Shown: positions 7,965 through 16,166 of the stretch, piece by piece
Layout of the letters: each line of letters opens with the position of its first letter
Numbering within the stretch: position 1 is the first letter of the stretch
NCBI RefSeq assembly: GCF_025398175.1
Contig: NZ_CP099734.1
Coordinates: 2,480,001 to 2,544,000 of the forward strand
Origin: Photobacterium sp. TY1-4
GTDB lineage: Bacteria > Pseudomonadota > Gammaproteobacteria > Enterobacterales > Vibrionaceae
Direction of reading: 5' to 3'
Length of the DNA: 64,000 bases
Translations under genes and position numbers: made by a program
Notes under the pieces: generated by a model
Databases searched by the model: none
What the model was told of the DNA's origin: nothing
What the model saw: the letters and a program-made list of their open reading frames with translations, nothing else

Positions 7965-8573
7965 ATGACGCAAATGAGCACAATCAAAGCTAAAGTACCC
8001 GCATTTGAGTATTTGAAGGGAAAGGAATTCACGGAAAAACTCAAAGAAGTAACAAACTGCGCTACTTACGACCTGCTTGCCGATTATTTTGGTGTACCAA
8101 GATCTACGTTCTTTACTTGGCACACTCACAACCGCACAGGCTTTGAGCTGATCATTCGTGAACACCTTAAGTCAGGCGCTTCAGTAAGATACTTAGCTTT
8201 AGGGGAAGGGAAGCCTTTCGAAGACAAAGCAGCCCCTGCTGAAGGGCTGCAAACCTACCGTCTGGTTGACGGTGCGTTGATTGAAGCTGGCAGGGTCTCG
8301 TTGGATCTGAGCACACTGGACCGATTCGGCCTAAAGCCATCAATCACCAAAGTGATTGAAGATGATTCAGGGATTTACTACTTAAACACTGAATCAGTTG
8401 ATCCAGTAGCTGGCGATTACCTCATTGATATCGACGGACGCCTATCGATCAACTATCTACAGCGCTTACCGGGCAAGAAGTTAGCAATTGCGTTTGGGAA
8501 CTCAACCATTGAAGTGTCAGAGGAAGACATCAAAGTGGTTGGCCGTGTGGCTATGGAGATGAGGAAGAAATGA
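7965..8573 (+). CDS. phage CI-type repressor with S24-like C-terminal domain
   Basis: A 202-residue lysogeny repressor. The N-terminal helix-turn-helix is ATYDLLADYFGVPRSTFFTW (residues about 34-53), typical of the Bacteriophage CI repressor family. After a linker, residues about 110-200 form a beta-rich dimerisation domain (GDYLIDIDGRLSINYLQRL, VVGRVAMEMRKK) like LexA/S24 domains. I see no obvious Ser-Lys self-cleavage pair, so induction may not be by RecA cleavage. A second ATG at 7974 is an equally good start. It faces the cox-like gene across a shared operator region. Confidence 0.82.
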   Translation: MTQMSTIKAKVPAFEYLKGKEFTEKLKEVTNCATYDLLADYFGVPRSTFFTWHTHNRTGFELIIREHLKSGASVRYLALGEGKPFEDKAAPAEGLQTYRLVDGALIEAGRVSLDLSTLDRFGLKPSITKVIEDDSGIYYLNTESVDPVAGDYLIDIDGRLSINYLQRLPGKKLAIAFGNSTIEVSEEDIKVVGRVAMEMRKK

Positions 8574-8625
8574 TGTCTCATAGCTCACATATATACCCCA
8601 TGCCACATTGCAACACGTTTAACAC

Positions 8626-8651
8626 AGCTAGTTTTCAGTTAAAATCTAGCT
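8626..8651. promoter_or_regulatory. palindrome upstream of the WYL-BRCT/ATPase operon
   Basis: AGCTAGTTTT and AAAATCTAGCT form a near-perfect dyad with a one-base bulge and a five-base centre. It ends 23 bases before the ATG of the WYL-BRCT gene. A further CTAG lies in the ribosome binding site (GGCTAGGAGG). It could be an operator that times expression of the restriction operon, or a weak terminator for the CI gene. The stem is AT-rich and no long T-run follows, which favours an operator. Confidence 0.45.
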
Positions 8652-8674
8652 TTTGTTAAAGGCTAGGAGGCTGC

Positions 8675-9205
8675 ATGGAGCTGCAAAAAGAAGTCATTTG
8701 TACTTATCTTTGCCAACGTCAAAAGTTATCGATTCAACGACTTTTTAACCCAAAGTTAATCGTTAACAAACATGATGAGCCAACTCATATTCAAGGGTGG
8801 TGCGCTGTCAACGCTGCCCCTAGAACTCTTCGAGTAGATCGCATTTTAGATATCCATGATTCTTTGGAGGCAGCAAGAGATTTTTTTGCGGAAACCAGAG
8901 ATGGGTTAAAGGCCAATGGAATTGAATTTAAAGCGCCTCAACCTACACGCCTATCCAGCCCTGACACAATGGACGTTTGCTTTACTGGATTTTCTAAAAG
9001 CGATAAATCAGAATTAACAACTATAGCGACAGAAAAGAGCATGTTGGTGCGTCAAAGTGTAACTAAACACCTCAATATTCTATGCTATGGCAGCAACGCC
9101 GGCCCTAAAAAGCTAGAGAAAGCTCTTGAACAAGGTGTAATGATACTCAATCGTCAACAATTTGAAGAATTAGCTGAAACTGGTGAAATCCCGGAGGAAA
9201 TATAA
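8675..9205 (+). CDS. WYL-like / BRCT two-domain protein
   Basis: A 176-residue protein with two parts. Residues about 5-70 (VICTYL, then IQGWCAVNAAPRTLRVDRIL) look like a WYL domain, a fold that senses ligands or nucleic acid and often controls defence genes. No helix-turn-helix is attached. Residues about 98-168 are a BRCT domain: CFTGFSKSDKSELTTIA, SVTKHLNILCYGSNAGPKKLEKAL and GVMILNRQQFEEL match the NAD-ligase type BRCT pattern. The gene abuts the ATPase-nuclease gene with no gap, so both act together. It may be a regulator or a DNA-end or nick sensor for the system. The ribosome binding site TAGGAGG is strong. Confidence 0.68.
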   Translation: MELQKEVICTYLCQRQKLSIQRLFNPKLIVNKHDEPTHIQGWCAVNAAPRTLRVDRILDIHDSLEAARDFFAETRDGLKANGIEFKAPQPTRLSSPDTMDVCFTGFSKSDKSELTTIATEKSMLVRQSVTKHLNILCYGSNAGPKKLEKALEQGVMILNRQQFEELAETGEIPEEI

Positions 9206-11245
9206 ATGACTAGTATTGAGAAAACCGATATCTCTGAGGTTTCATCATCTGATGGATACGAAATAAAGTTAGACATGAATGTTCTCAACCATTTGGGAAT
9301 GAGTTTATATTCTAATACACCCGCAGTGTTAACAGAAATAATATCTAATGCTTGGGATGCTGACGCTGATGAGGTTTCCATTCAGCTAAAATCAAAAGGT
9401 GAAAATAATGTTTGTGAGGTTATCATTGAGGATGATGGCCATGGTATGTCTGAGTCAGATATCAAAAATAAATTTTTAAAAGTTGGATATGCCAGGCGAA
9501 AAGATAATCGCGAGCTAAGTGATCACAAGAACCGACAAGTTATGGGTAGGAAAGGCATTGGGAAACTTGCTATGTTTTCCCTTGCTAACAAGATTCAGGT
9601 TACTTCTAAATCAGAATATTCTTCAGCGATCTCTTTTGAAATTGATGTAGAACAACTTATTCATAACATTGATAAAGGCGAAGCATACGAAGCAAAGAAA
9701 GTCGATTTACCTTTTGACAAAGATAAAGGAACTGTTATCAAACTACTTGACCTCAAGAAGTCAATTGATAAAACAGAAAGTTACTTAAGAAAACGGCTGG
9801 CTAGGCGCTTTAGTGTCATTGGGGAAAGTCACAATTTTAAAGTCAAAGTTAATGATACTTACATTAGCACTCATGATAGAAACTACCTCAGTGAACTGCA
9901 ATTTCTGTGGGAAATTGGATCTACTGATAAAAAAAGAAAAAATGCATGTAAAAAATTGAAAGAATCTGAAGTTCTAGATGGTGAAATAGAGTTTCAGGGT
10001 GCTACATATGATGTCAGAGGATATATTGGTAGCGTTAAAACTCCGAGCGTTTTAAAAGATGATATAGAAATATCCAATAATACAATTACAGTCATGGCAA
10101 ATGGCAGAGTTTTTGATGAGGATATTTTACCTGAATTTGGAAGTGCCAAGCACTTTACAAATTATCTGGTTGGTGAATTAGTTATAGACTTCCTGGACGA
10201 CAATAACCACCCTGATATGGCAACATCATCTCGCCAAAAACTGCAACAAAACGATCCAAGATATCCCGTTATCAAAGAGTTTTTCAAGAAGACGTTGAAT
10301 GATATTAGCTCTCAATGGGATGTTTGGAGAGCTCTTCATGGAACTAAAGAAGAAGAAGATAAAAACCCAGCTCTTAAATCGTGGTTAACTGGTTTAACTT
10401 CTCGAGAGCAAAAGGCTGCTAGAGATGTAATTGGGAAAGTAAGCACAATGAGTTTTTCCGGTTCCAAGTCCGAGCAGCAAGAATCAAAGAAAACCATCCT
10501 CAAAAACACTATATTGGGGTTTGAGAAGCTTCGAGTTAAAGGGAATATCAATCAACTTGAAAAGATTTCATCTCTAAATTCAGAGGCATTCCATAGTATT
10601 TTTACTTCAATAGATGATATTGAATCTAGCATGTTTTATGAGATTACATCTCAACGTTTAAGTGTAATAGAAAAATTCGGTAAGCTCACTGACAACAACC
10701 AGCGTGAGTTAGAAAGAACAGTACAAAATTACTTATTTGATCACTTGTGGCTTCTAGATCCATCATGGGAAAGGGTCACAGGAGAGAGTGTTATAGAGCA
10801 AACACTAACAAATGAACTAAAGAGCCTGGATCCAAGCGCAGAGTCTGGTGCAAGAGTTGATATAGCCTACAAAACAATTTCTGGGAAGCATGTTATTATT
10901 GAAATGAAGCGGCCAACTCCTGCCTCTCAACTACCAAAATTTGAGCGTCTTTTTGAGCAGGGAGAGAAATATATTCAAGCAACTCAGGAGTGGTATTACC
11001 AACATCCAGACAGTTGTCCTGGTGGTCATGGCAACGTACCAGAGATAGAAATAATTTTTCTATTGGGGGCCAATTATGACTTGCCTCAGTTCAGGTTTGA
11101 TATGTATAGAAATAGATTGAAAGCTATGAATGGGAAAGTTATGACATACGGTGACTTAATTATTCAATCAACACAAGCATATGATGAATACTTACAGAAA
11201 AGAAAAGATGTTAAAAAAATTCAAGATCTTATAGATGAGTTATAA
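9206..11245 (+). CDS. GHKL (MutL/MORC-type) ATPase fused to PD-(D/E)XK nuclease; probable restriction endonuclease
   Basis: A 679-residue enzyme. The N-terminal GHKL ATPase has the N-box TEIISNAWDADADEV (residues 43-57), the G1 motif EDDGHGM (75-81) and the lid/G2 motif GRKGIGKLA (114-122). A transducer-like region and a helical linker follow. The C-terminus has a nuclease core: Asp552 in RVDIAY and Glu566-x-Lys568 in HVIIEMKRP, the D...E-x-K pattern of PD-(D/E)XK enzymes. This architecture is known from ATPase-bearing restriction enzymes related to MutL and eukaryotic MORC proteins (BbrUII/HgiDII-like). A convergent cytosine methyltransferase supplies the protecting partner. Composition is much AT-richer than the surrounding phage. 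Confidence 0.82.
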   Translation: MTSIEKTDISEVSSSDGYEIKLDMNVLNHLGMSLYSNTPAVLTEIISNAWDADADEVSIQLKSKGENNVCEVIIEDDGHGMSESDIKNKFLKVGYARRKDNRELSDHKNRQVMGRKGIGKLAMFSLANKIQVTSKSEYSSAISFEIDVEQLIHNIDKGEAYEAKKVDLPFDKDKGTVIKLLDLKKSIDKTESYLRKRLARRFSVIGESHNFKVKVNDTYISTHDRNYLSELQFLWEIGSTDKKRKNACKKLKESEVLDGEIEFQGATYDVRGYIGSVKTPSVLKDDIEISNNTITVMANGRVFDEDILPEFGSAKHFTNYLVGELVIDFLDDNNHPDMATSSRQKLQQNDPRYPVIKEFFKKTLNDISSQWDVWRALHGTKEEEDKNPALKSWLTGLTSREQKAARDVIGKVSTMSFSGSKSEQQESKKTILKNTILGFEKLRVKGNINQLEKISSLNSEAFHSIFTSIDDIESSMFYEITSQRLSVIEKFGKLTDNNQRELERTVQNYLFDHLWLLDPSWERVTGESVIEQTLTNELKSLDPSAESGARVDIAYKTISGKHVIIEMKRPTPASQLPKFERLFEQGEKYIQATQEWYYQHPDSCPGGHGNVPEIEIIFLLGANYDLPQFRFDMYRNRLKAMNGKVMTYGDLIIQSTQAYDEYLQKRKDVKKIQDLIDEL

Positions 11246-11246
11246 T

Positions 11247-11272
11247 AAAAAAGCGCCATTAGGCGCTTTTTT
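11247..11272. terminator. bidirectional terminator between nuclease and methyltransferase genes
   Basis: AAAAAAGCGCC-ATTA-GGCGCTTTTTT is a perfect hairpin with A and T runs on both sides. It therefore serves both convergent genes. The methyltransferase stop codon falls within its loop. Confidence 0.88.
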
Positions 11273-12311
11273 TATCAATTTCTCTGAGGTGTTTTAGAAT
11301 GCTTTCACCGACTATTTCACCTAATCTAACAGGGACAGCATTACCAATCATTTTAGCAACTGGTCGCATCTCAAACTTCACACCCTGTGGCCAGAAGTCA
11401 TAATCATCAGGGAAGGACTGGAGCAAAGCGGCCTCACGAAGTGTGATTGCCCTATTTTGTTCAGGGTGACCAAATCGACCATTCCCAAAACCAATGCATT
11501 GAGTTGTAATCGTTGAGCCTACTTTATCCCAGCTCATGCGCCCATAAACAGCTGAGTATGAACTACCAGACGACTTCTTGTGACAGTTTGCTACAAGTTC
11601 TTCAGGCCAGTCCTGCCATGTACCGCCAGGCCTAGATGCTTTAATCCTTGCCATATTCAAAGGTGACATTCTTGCAGCCCTGTGTAACCTATCATCAGGG
11701 TGCACTTCGCCAGCATTTACTGAAGGTAAATGTCCTATGGCTTCTTTTAATGTCACATGACTTTGCTTTGAGTGTGTTGGCTCAATTAGTTTAATCTCTC
11801 CAAGCCTTGATGCAAGTAACACGAGTCTAGATCTTGATTGTGGCATCCCGTAATCAGGACAATAAACAACTTTAAATGAAATGCTATAGCCTAACTCTAT
11901 CAGTTCATCAACGAATTCATTAAATACACGCTGATTAACCAAGCGAGGAACATTCTCCATAGTTACAATTTCAGGCCGAACTGTCGCTACATGGTTACCA
12001 AATACTTTTAGTAAGTTCCAACGCTCATCCTTTTCATTCTCTTCCTTACTTTTTTTATTGTATGAGGAAAATGGTTGGCATGGAGCACAGCCGGCTAATA
12101 CCCGTACTTCAGCACCTTGATAGTAATGTTCAAATTCCTCAACGGTGATATCTGTTACACTCTTTTGTAGAAAAACAGCACGATTATTTTTTTCATACGC
12201 ATAGCGACATGATGCTTCTATATCATAGCCAGCAACAACATTAATACCTGCCTTTTGCAGGCCATGAGTAAGCCCCCCTGCCCCACAAAATAAGTCAACC
12301 GCTTTAATCAC
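11259..12311 (-). CDS. DNA (cytosine-5)-methyltransferase of the restriction-modification pair
   Basis: A 350-residue C5-cytosine methyltransferase. Motif I is DLFCGAGGLTHGL (residues 6-18), the catalytic PCQ loop is GCAPCQPFS with Cys78, and motif VI is MENVPRLV. Motif VIII lies in the SRSRLVLLAS region, and motif X is MIGNAVPVRLG near the C-terminus. The target-recognition region lies between about 185 and 275. It converges on the ATPase-nuclease gene, which is the normal logic of a type II-like system: this enzyme marks self DNA and the other cuts unmarked DNA. The recognised sequence cannot be read from the protein. It differs clearly from the orphan phage methyltransferase at 991-2409. 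Confidence 0.9.
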   Translation of the reverse strand: MIKAVDLFCGAGGLTHGLQKAGINVVAGYDIEASCRYAYEKNNRAVFLQKSVTDITVEEFEHYYQGAEVRVLAGCAPCQPFSSYNKKSKEENEKDERWNLLKVFGNHVATVRPEIVTMENVPRLVNQRVFNEFVDELIELGYSISFKVVYCPDYGMPQSRSRLVLLASRLGEIKLIEPTHSKQSHVTLKEAIGHLPSVNAGEVHPDDRLHRAARMSPLNMARIKASRPGGTWQDWPEELVANCHKKSSGSSYSAVYGRMSWDKVGSTITTQCIGFGNGRFGHPEQNRAITLREAALLQSFPDDYDFWPQGVKFEMRPVAKMIGNAVPVRLGEIVGESILKHLREIDKKSA

Positions 12312-12504
12312 TTAGAGTTTCCCACAATCTATAATGAAAGTGATTCTATCAGAGGTTTCCAAAAACATCGATGTCGAATCGTATAAAATTCAACCAGTCA
12401 CGCGCACTTTTTACTAAGCCCCTGTAATCATTCTGTTTCTATACAGCTTGCCTATCATCCAAAGAGCAACTATCTTGCTAAATTCATCGGTAGAACATAG
12501 TGTT

Positions 12505-13527
12505 ATGTCAGTTCGAAATTTAAAAGACGGCAGCAAGAAACCCTGGCTCTGCGACTGTTATCCCAACGGTCGCAATGGCAACCGGGTACGCAAGCGCTTC
12601 GCTACCAAGGGCGAGGCGCTTGCCTATGAAAAGTATCTGCTGAAAGAGACGGAAGACAAGCCCTGGCTGGGCGATAAGCCCGAACGCCGGAGCCTACTGG
12701 ATATGATTCACCTGTGGCACCGTCGCCACGGCCAAGCACTGGCCCACGCAAAGTACACCCTGCGTAAACTGGAAGTGATGGCCCATGGTATGGGCGACCC
12801 TATCTACACCCAGTTCACCGCCAAAATGTTTACGGAATACCGGGAAAAACGCCTGGCCGGGGAAATCCCGGATTTGAATCACCGCAAGGTGGCGGTGTCA
12901 CTGCGTACCTGTAACAACGAGCAAGATTTGCTGAATGCGGTGATTGTTGAACTCATCCGGATGGAAGAGTGGAAAGGCCCGAACCCGTTAACCACGGTCC
13001 GCCAGTTCAAATTGCATGAACAGGAAATGGACTTTCTGACAACGGATGAGATTAGGGAGTTACTGGTTCAGGCCAAGAGCAAGAACGCTCATCGGGATAT
13101 GCTAAAGGTGATCAAAATTAGCCTGGCCACCGGCGCCCGCTTTCAGGAAGTTGCCAGTTTAACCGGCGCTCACCTCAGCAAGTTCAAGATCACGTTCACC
13201 AAAACCAAGGGCAAGAAAAACCGAACGGTGCCGATCAGCCCGGAGCTGTATCAGGAAATCTACAAGGAAGGTTCTGAGCCGCTATTCAGCATCGGCTATT
13301 CAACGGCGTATCGGTTCATCGTCAAGCATGTGCCCCGGCTGGAAGGCCAGTCGTTCCACGTGCTGCGCCACACTTTCGCCAGCCACTTCATGATGAACGG
13401 CGGCAACATCATCGTCTTGCAGCGAATCCTGGGTCACAGCGACATCAAGCAAACAATGCGCTATGCTCACTTTGCCCCCGATCACCTCGAAGATGCAGTC
13501 ACAAAAAATCCCCTATCCCGGCTCTAA
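12505..13527 (+). CDS. int: tyrosine integrase (HP1/P2 family)
   Basis: A 340-residue site-specific recombinase that integrates the phage. The N-terminal arm-binding part (RNLKDGSKKPWLCDCYPNGR, then KRFATKGEALAYE) matches HP1-type integrases. The catalytic set is Arg in ATGARFQE, Lys in KTKGKK, His-Arg in HVLRHTFA, His in LGHSD and the nucleophile Tyr in TMRYAHF. I chose ATG 12505 because the family begins with this segment (HP1 Int has about 337 residues). An upstream in-frame start would add a non-conserved leader. It is the last phage gene before the host junction. Confidence 0.93.
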   Translation: MSVRNLKDGSKKPWLCDCYPNGRNGNRVRKRFATKGEALAYEKYLLKETEDKPWLGDKPERRSLLDMIHLWHRRHGQALAHAKYTLRKLEVMAHGMGDPIYTQFTAKMFTEYREKRLAGEIPDLNHRKVAVSLRTCNNEQDLLNAVIVELIRMEEWKGPNPLTTVRQFKLHEQEMDFLTTDEIRELLVQAKSKNAHRDMLKVIKISLATGARFQEVASLTGAHLSKFKITFTKTKGKKNRTVPISPELYQEIYKEGSEPLFSIGYSTAYRFIVKHVPRLEGQSFHVLRHTFASHFMMNGGNIIVLQRILGHSDIKQTMRYAHFAPDHLEDAVTKNPLSRL

Positions 13528-13528
13528 T

Positions 13529-13634
13529 CTGTCGACACAAAAATGACTACAAAGTGTCTACAGATTTTCCTGATATAGAGGATTATTGATGAGTATTGAT
13601 AAAGTCGCTACGGTTAAACCCTTGAAAACCCTTG
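13529..13634. repeat. candidate attachment-site region with short repeats
   Basis: This stretch between int and the host gene holds an imperfect dyad CTGTCGACA (13529-13537) / TGTCTACAG (13555-13563). It also holds a tight direct repeat of AAACCCTTG (13616-13624 and 13626-13634) and two ATTGAT words. These are of the kind used as integrase arm or core sites. The duplicated att core itself cannot be proved without the left end of the prophage. Confidence 0.35.
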
Positions 13635-13640
13635 TGCGGC

Positions 13641-14078
13641 CTAGCCTCGCAATGGGTGATTCAGAATGTGGTCTTCCCAGTCGATCACATCAATCTCGTA
13701 CACCACTTTATTGCGCACGGACTCATCGGCTTTATGCATCGCTTCTTTCGAGCCGGTTAACAGCGGATGCCACTCAGGCAGGGACTTGCCTTCTGCCAGC
13801 AGACGATAGGCGCAGGTTTCCGGCAGCCAGACAAACTCATCAATTCGTTCACGCGTCAGCTTCAGGCACTCTTCACCAGACGCAAAACGGTTCGGGTAAT
13901 CTTTGCAAGAGCAGGTTTGATCATCAAGCAGACTACAGGCGACGTTGGTGTAGTAGATTTCATCCGTCTCATCATCGATCAACTTATGCAGGCAGCACTT
14001 GCCGCAGCCATCGCACAAAGACTCCCATTCCTGATCCGTCATTTCTTTCAGATCTTTCTCTTGCCAAAAATGTACCAT
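13641..14078 (-). CDS. YcgN/UPF0260 cysteine-cluster protein
   Basis: A 145-residue homologue of E. coli YcgN. The conserved [12 protein letters not shown] (CxxCxxCC) cluster follows EWESLCDGC. Further landmarks are [40 protein letters not shown] and the C-terminal DWEDHIL. The cysteines suggest a metal or iron-sulfur site; the biological role is not established. I chose ATG 14078 because AAGGCGGGTGTT precedes it and the alignment with YcgN starts there. The prophage lies against its 3' end, so the last few residues (NHPLRG) may have been supplied by the att site. Confidence 0.85.
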   Translation of the reverse strand: MVHFWQEKDLKEMTDQEWESLCDGCGKCCLHKLIDDETDEIYYTNVACSLLDDQTCSCKDYPNRFASGEECLKLTRERIDEFVWLPETCAYRLLAEGKSLPEWHPLLTGSKEAMHKADESVRNKVVYEIDVIDWEDHILNHPLRG

Positions 14079-14311
14079 AACACCCGCCTTGTCTTGATTG
14101 CTCCCCCTGGCCAGATTCACCAAGGAGGCGGTTTTATAGCCGCCACACCAGCAAAGTGCAAGCCTTTCCTTGGGATCCCGCCAGATAAATCAATGCAATA
14201 AGAGTCATTCTTATTTACTGGCCTCCTCGGGAATAATTTTTGATCCCAACGTGGAAAAGTGATAGCGTTCGCCCCCGTTTCATTGAGGTTGCTATAGAGT
14301 ATAGGTGGGTT

Positions 14312-14560
14312 ATGGAGTGTCGATTAGGTTGTGGGGCTTGTTGTATCGCGCCGAGCATTTCGACGCCAATTCCGGGAATGCCAACAGGCAAACCTGCCGG
14401 TGTCCGTTGTATTCAGCTGAATGAAAAAAACCTGTGCAAGCTGTTTGGTCAACCAGAACGCCCCGCAGTTTGCCATCAGTTCAAGCCGTGTCCGGATCTA
14501 TGCGGCAGTACCAACCAGCAGGCGCTGACCAATATTACCGAGTTGGAAAACATGACCTGA
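14312..14560 (+). CDS. YkgJ-family cysteine-cluster protein
   Basis: An 82-residue protein starting MECRLGCGACCIAPSIS, with the CxxCxxCC cluster of the YkgJ family (zinc or iron-sulfur binding, function unknown). Later cysteines (GVRCIQL, NLCKLF, AVCHQFKPCPDLC) complete the pattern. The ATG at 14312 follows AGGTGGGTT and gives the family's usual compact length; an upstream extension is not conserved. It is divergent from the YcgN homologue, another cysteine-cluster protein. Confidence 0.75.
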   Translation: MECRLGCGACCIAPSISTPIPGMPTGKPAGVRCIQLNEKNLCKLFGQPERPAVCHQFKPCPDLCGSTNQQALTNITELENMT

Positions 14561-14574
14561 GGGCCATGTTTTCC
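14545..14574 (+). terminator. hairpin terminator of the YkgJ-family gene
   Basis: GGAAAACATG and CATGTTTTCC are perfect 10-base arms with additional CC/GG pairing inside. The hairpin overlaps the stop codon and is followed by a T-rich stretch. Confidence 0.65.
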
Positions 14575-14608
14575 GTTTGTGTTCAATGACCCGGTTCAGT
14601 GACTGGCT

Positions 14609-14857
14609 TTAAGCAACTTCAACTTTCCCGGTCAGGATCCGCAGTGCCGATTTCGCATGCTCGACCGCCTGATGGCCGGAATACGTCAGATAGCCACCGT
14701 CTTCATTTGTCACCAACCCTTTGTTAAACAACCGTTTGGCTGCTGCAATCACCGTCGGCGAAGCGTCATGATGGACCTTCAACCCTTCCCGGTCGCTATG
14801 CATCGGAAACTTCACAAGCAGGTTCATTTCATCAACCAATTCTGGGGTATACGACAT
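14609..14857 (-). CDS. TIGR02647-type small protein
   Basis: An 82-residue soluble protein: MSYTPELVDEMNLL, GLKVHHDASPTVIAAAKRLF, GLVTNEDGGYLTYSG, HAKSALRIL. This matches the small conserved family I know as TIGR02647, found in Vibrio, Pseudomonas and relatives. Its layout resembles a winged-helix domain, but no function is established. ATG 14857 is preceded by GAGGTGACT, a better start than the upstream one. Confidence 0.65.
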   Translation of the reverse strand: MSYTPELVDEMNLLVKFPMHSDREGLKVHHDASPTVIAAAKRLFNKGLVTNEDGGYLTYSGHQAVEHAKSALRILTGKVEVA

Positions 14858-14986
14858 AGTCACCTCATTCATTATTGCGTATGACTTAATACTAGCGGCT
14901 CCGGCCAGGAAAAGTAGGAAGGCAGATCATTTCAGGTGCACATAACGCCGCAAAAAAGCGATCTGTTTCAAAGAACTGAAAATAAA

Positions 14987-15014
14987 AGAAAACCGCTCCT
15001 GGGAGCGGTTTTCT
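14987..15014. terminator. bidirectional rho-independent terminator
   Basis: AGAAAACCGCTCC pairs with GGAGCGGTTTTCT, with A and T runs at the two ends. It stands just beyond the stop codon of the Tim44-like gene and serves that leftward transcript. Confidence 0.85.
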
Positions 15015-15047
15015 GTTCGTAGGTGACTCTATCCCTTAGGACAAGCG

Positions 15048-15908
15048 TTAAGCTTGGATCCCGACAATCAGCCAAGGCGCGTTCGGAGCACGCAGATCGC
15101 GCTCCAGGTGCCAGACATCCGTGATCTCTTCCTCTACGTCCTCGTGACGATCTTTGTAGCGACCAGAGAACTTGACGCTCAGTTGCGCCACATTGGCGTC
15201 GTAGTCGGCACGAACCAGTTCCGCATCAACATACATCACTTCAGTATGTTGCTCCCCAGTCAGCTTGGCACGCTCAGCAGCCAGATCTTCCATCAGCGCC
15301 GGGCTGACGTACTCGCGGATCGTTTCCAGCTCATTGTGGTTCCATGCGCCTTGAACCGTACGGTAGTGTTCACGGGCACCGTTCAGGAAAGCATGCATGT
15401 CAAAGCCCGGAGGCAGGTTGAACGGCACATCGCTGTCAGTTGACGTGTAAGCCGGCTGAGACGAGAAACCGCCCTGCTGCGCTTCCGGCGCGGCTTGACG
15501 GTACTGATGCTGCGAATTACCGGCGTATGCTTCTTGATGGCCCATCGGCGTACGCTTCGCGCCGCGCATGGTTTTGAACAGTTTAAAGATCACAAATGCG
15601 ATCAGACCGAAAATCAGGATATCCATGAACTGGATCCCTTCAAACGCACCGCCAAAGAACGCCGCCAGCAGGCCACCGGCCAGCAAGCCGCCCAGCAGAC
15701 CGCCCATCAGGCCCTTCTTGCTGGATTTACCAGCCGTGGGTTGTTGCTGTTTCAGCGTGTCCGTTTGTTGTTGTTTTTGTTGTGCCGGGGCCGTTTTATG
15801 AGTCTTACCAAACGACTTACCACCGCCAAATTTCTTTGCATACGCATCCGTCGGGGCCATGAATGAGACCGTCAGGATCAATGCAAAAATCGTGAAAAAG
15901 CGTTTCAT
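15048..15908 (-). CDS. Tim44-like domain membrane protein
   Basis: A 286-residue envelope protein. A signal peptide (MKRFFTIFALILTVSFMAPTDAYA) is followed by a lysine/glutamine-rich stretch. Next is a glycine-rich hydrophobic region (GLMGGLLGGLLAGGLLAAFF) with a transmembrane helix (MDILIFGLIAFVIFKLF). Residues about 155-286 form a Tim44/MBA1-like domain (HAFLNGAREHYRTVQGAWN, VKFSGRYKD, VWHLERD, WLIVGIQ). The family is common in proteobacteria and its function there is poorly known. ATG 15908 was chosen because the signal peptide starts there. Confidence 0.82.
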   Translation of the reverse strand: MKRFFTIFALILTVSFMAPTDAYAKKFGGGKSFGKTHKTAPAQQKQQQTDTLKQQQPTAGKSSKKGLMGGLLGGLLAGGLLAAFFGGAFEGIQFMDILIFGLIAFVIFKLFKTMRGAKRTPMGHQEAYAGNSQHQYRQAAPEAQQGGFSSQPAYTSTDSDVPFNLPPGFDMHAFLNGAREHYRTVQGAWNHNELETIREYVSPALMEDLAAERAKLTGEQHTEVMYVDAELVRADYDANVAQLSVKFSGRYKDRHEDVEEEITDVWHLERDLRAPNAPWLIVGIQA

Positions 15909-16166
15909 TGAAATGCATACCTTTGCCAATTAGATAATTTGCATCCTAACGCTAACCTCCCGAATGTCAACTTAACCAACCGGGCAAATTGTTACGAACA
16001 TTTAACTGCGTCGTTTCTGAAATAATAATGACCAAATCCACCGTTGAGTTCAACGACAAGCCGCTGATTTCAATACATTCCATTTCGGTAGACTGCCAAG
16101 GAAACATTTACTGTCATCCCCGCTTGCGACTATCCTTTAGATCACTTCAGTCACAGGTAGAAGATA

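Larger units (their letters stand above)
1..13640. mobile_element. P2/HP1/K139-like prophage, early and integration end (partial)
   Basis: This is the early half of a temperate prophage cut by the window's left edge. It has a tyrosine integrase, a CI-type repressor, a divergent cox-like gene, a CII-like regulator and an HUH gpA-type replication protein, in the order known from HP1/K139/P2 phages. Structural and lysis genes must lie to the left of the window. The right boundary is placed between the integrase stop (13527) and the ycgN-like host gene (13641). The exact att core cannot be fixed because the other end is not visible. An AT-richer cargo block (8576-12311) sits between the repressor and the integrase, which is the usual place for accessory phage genes. 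Confidence 0.88.
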
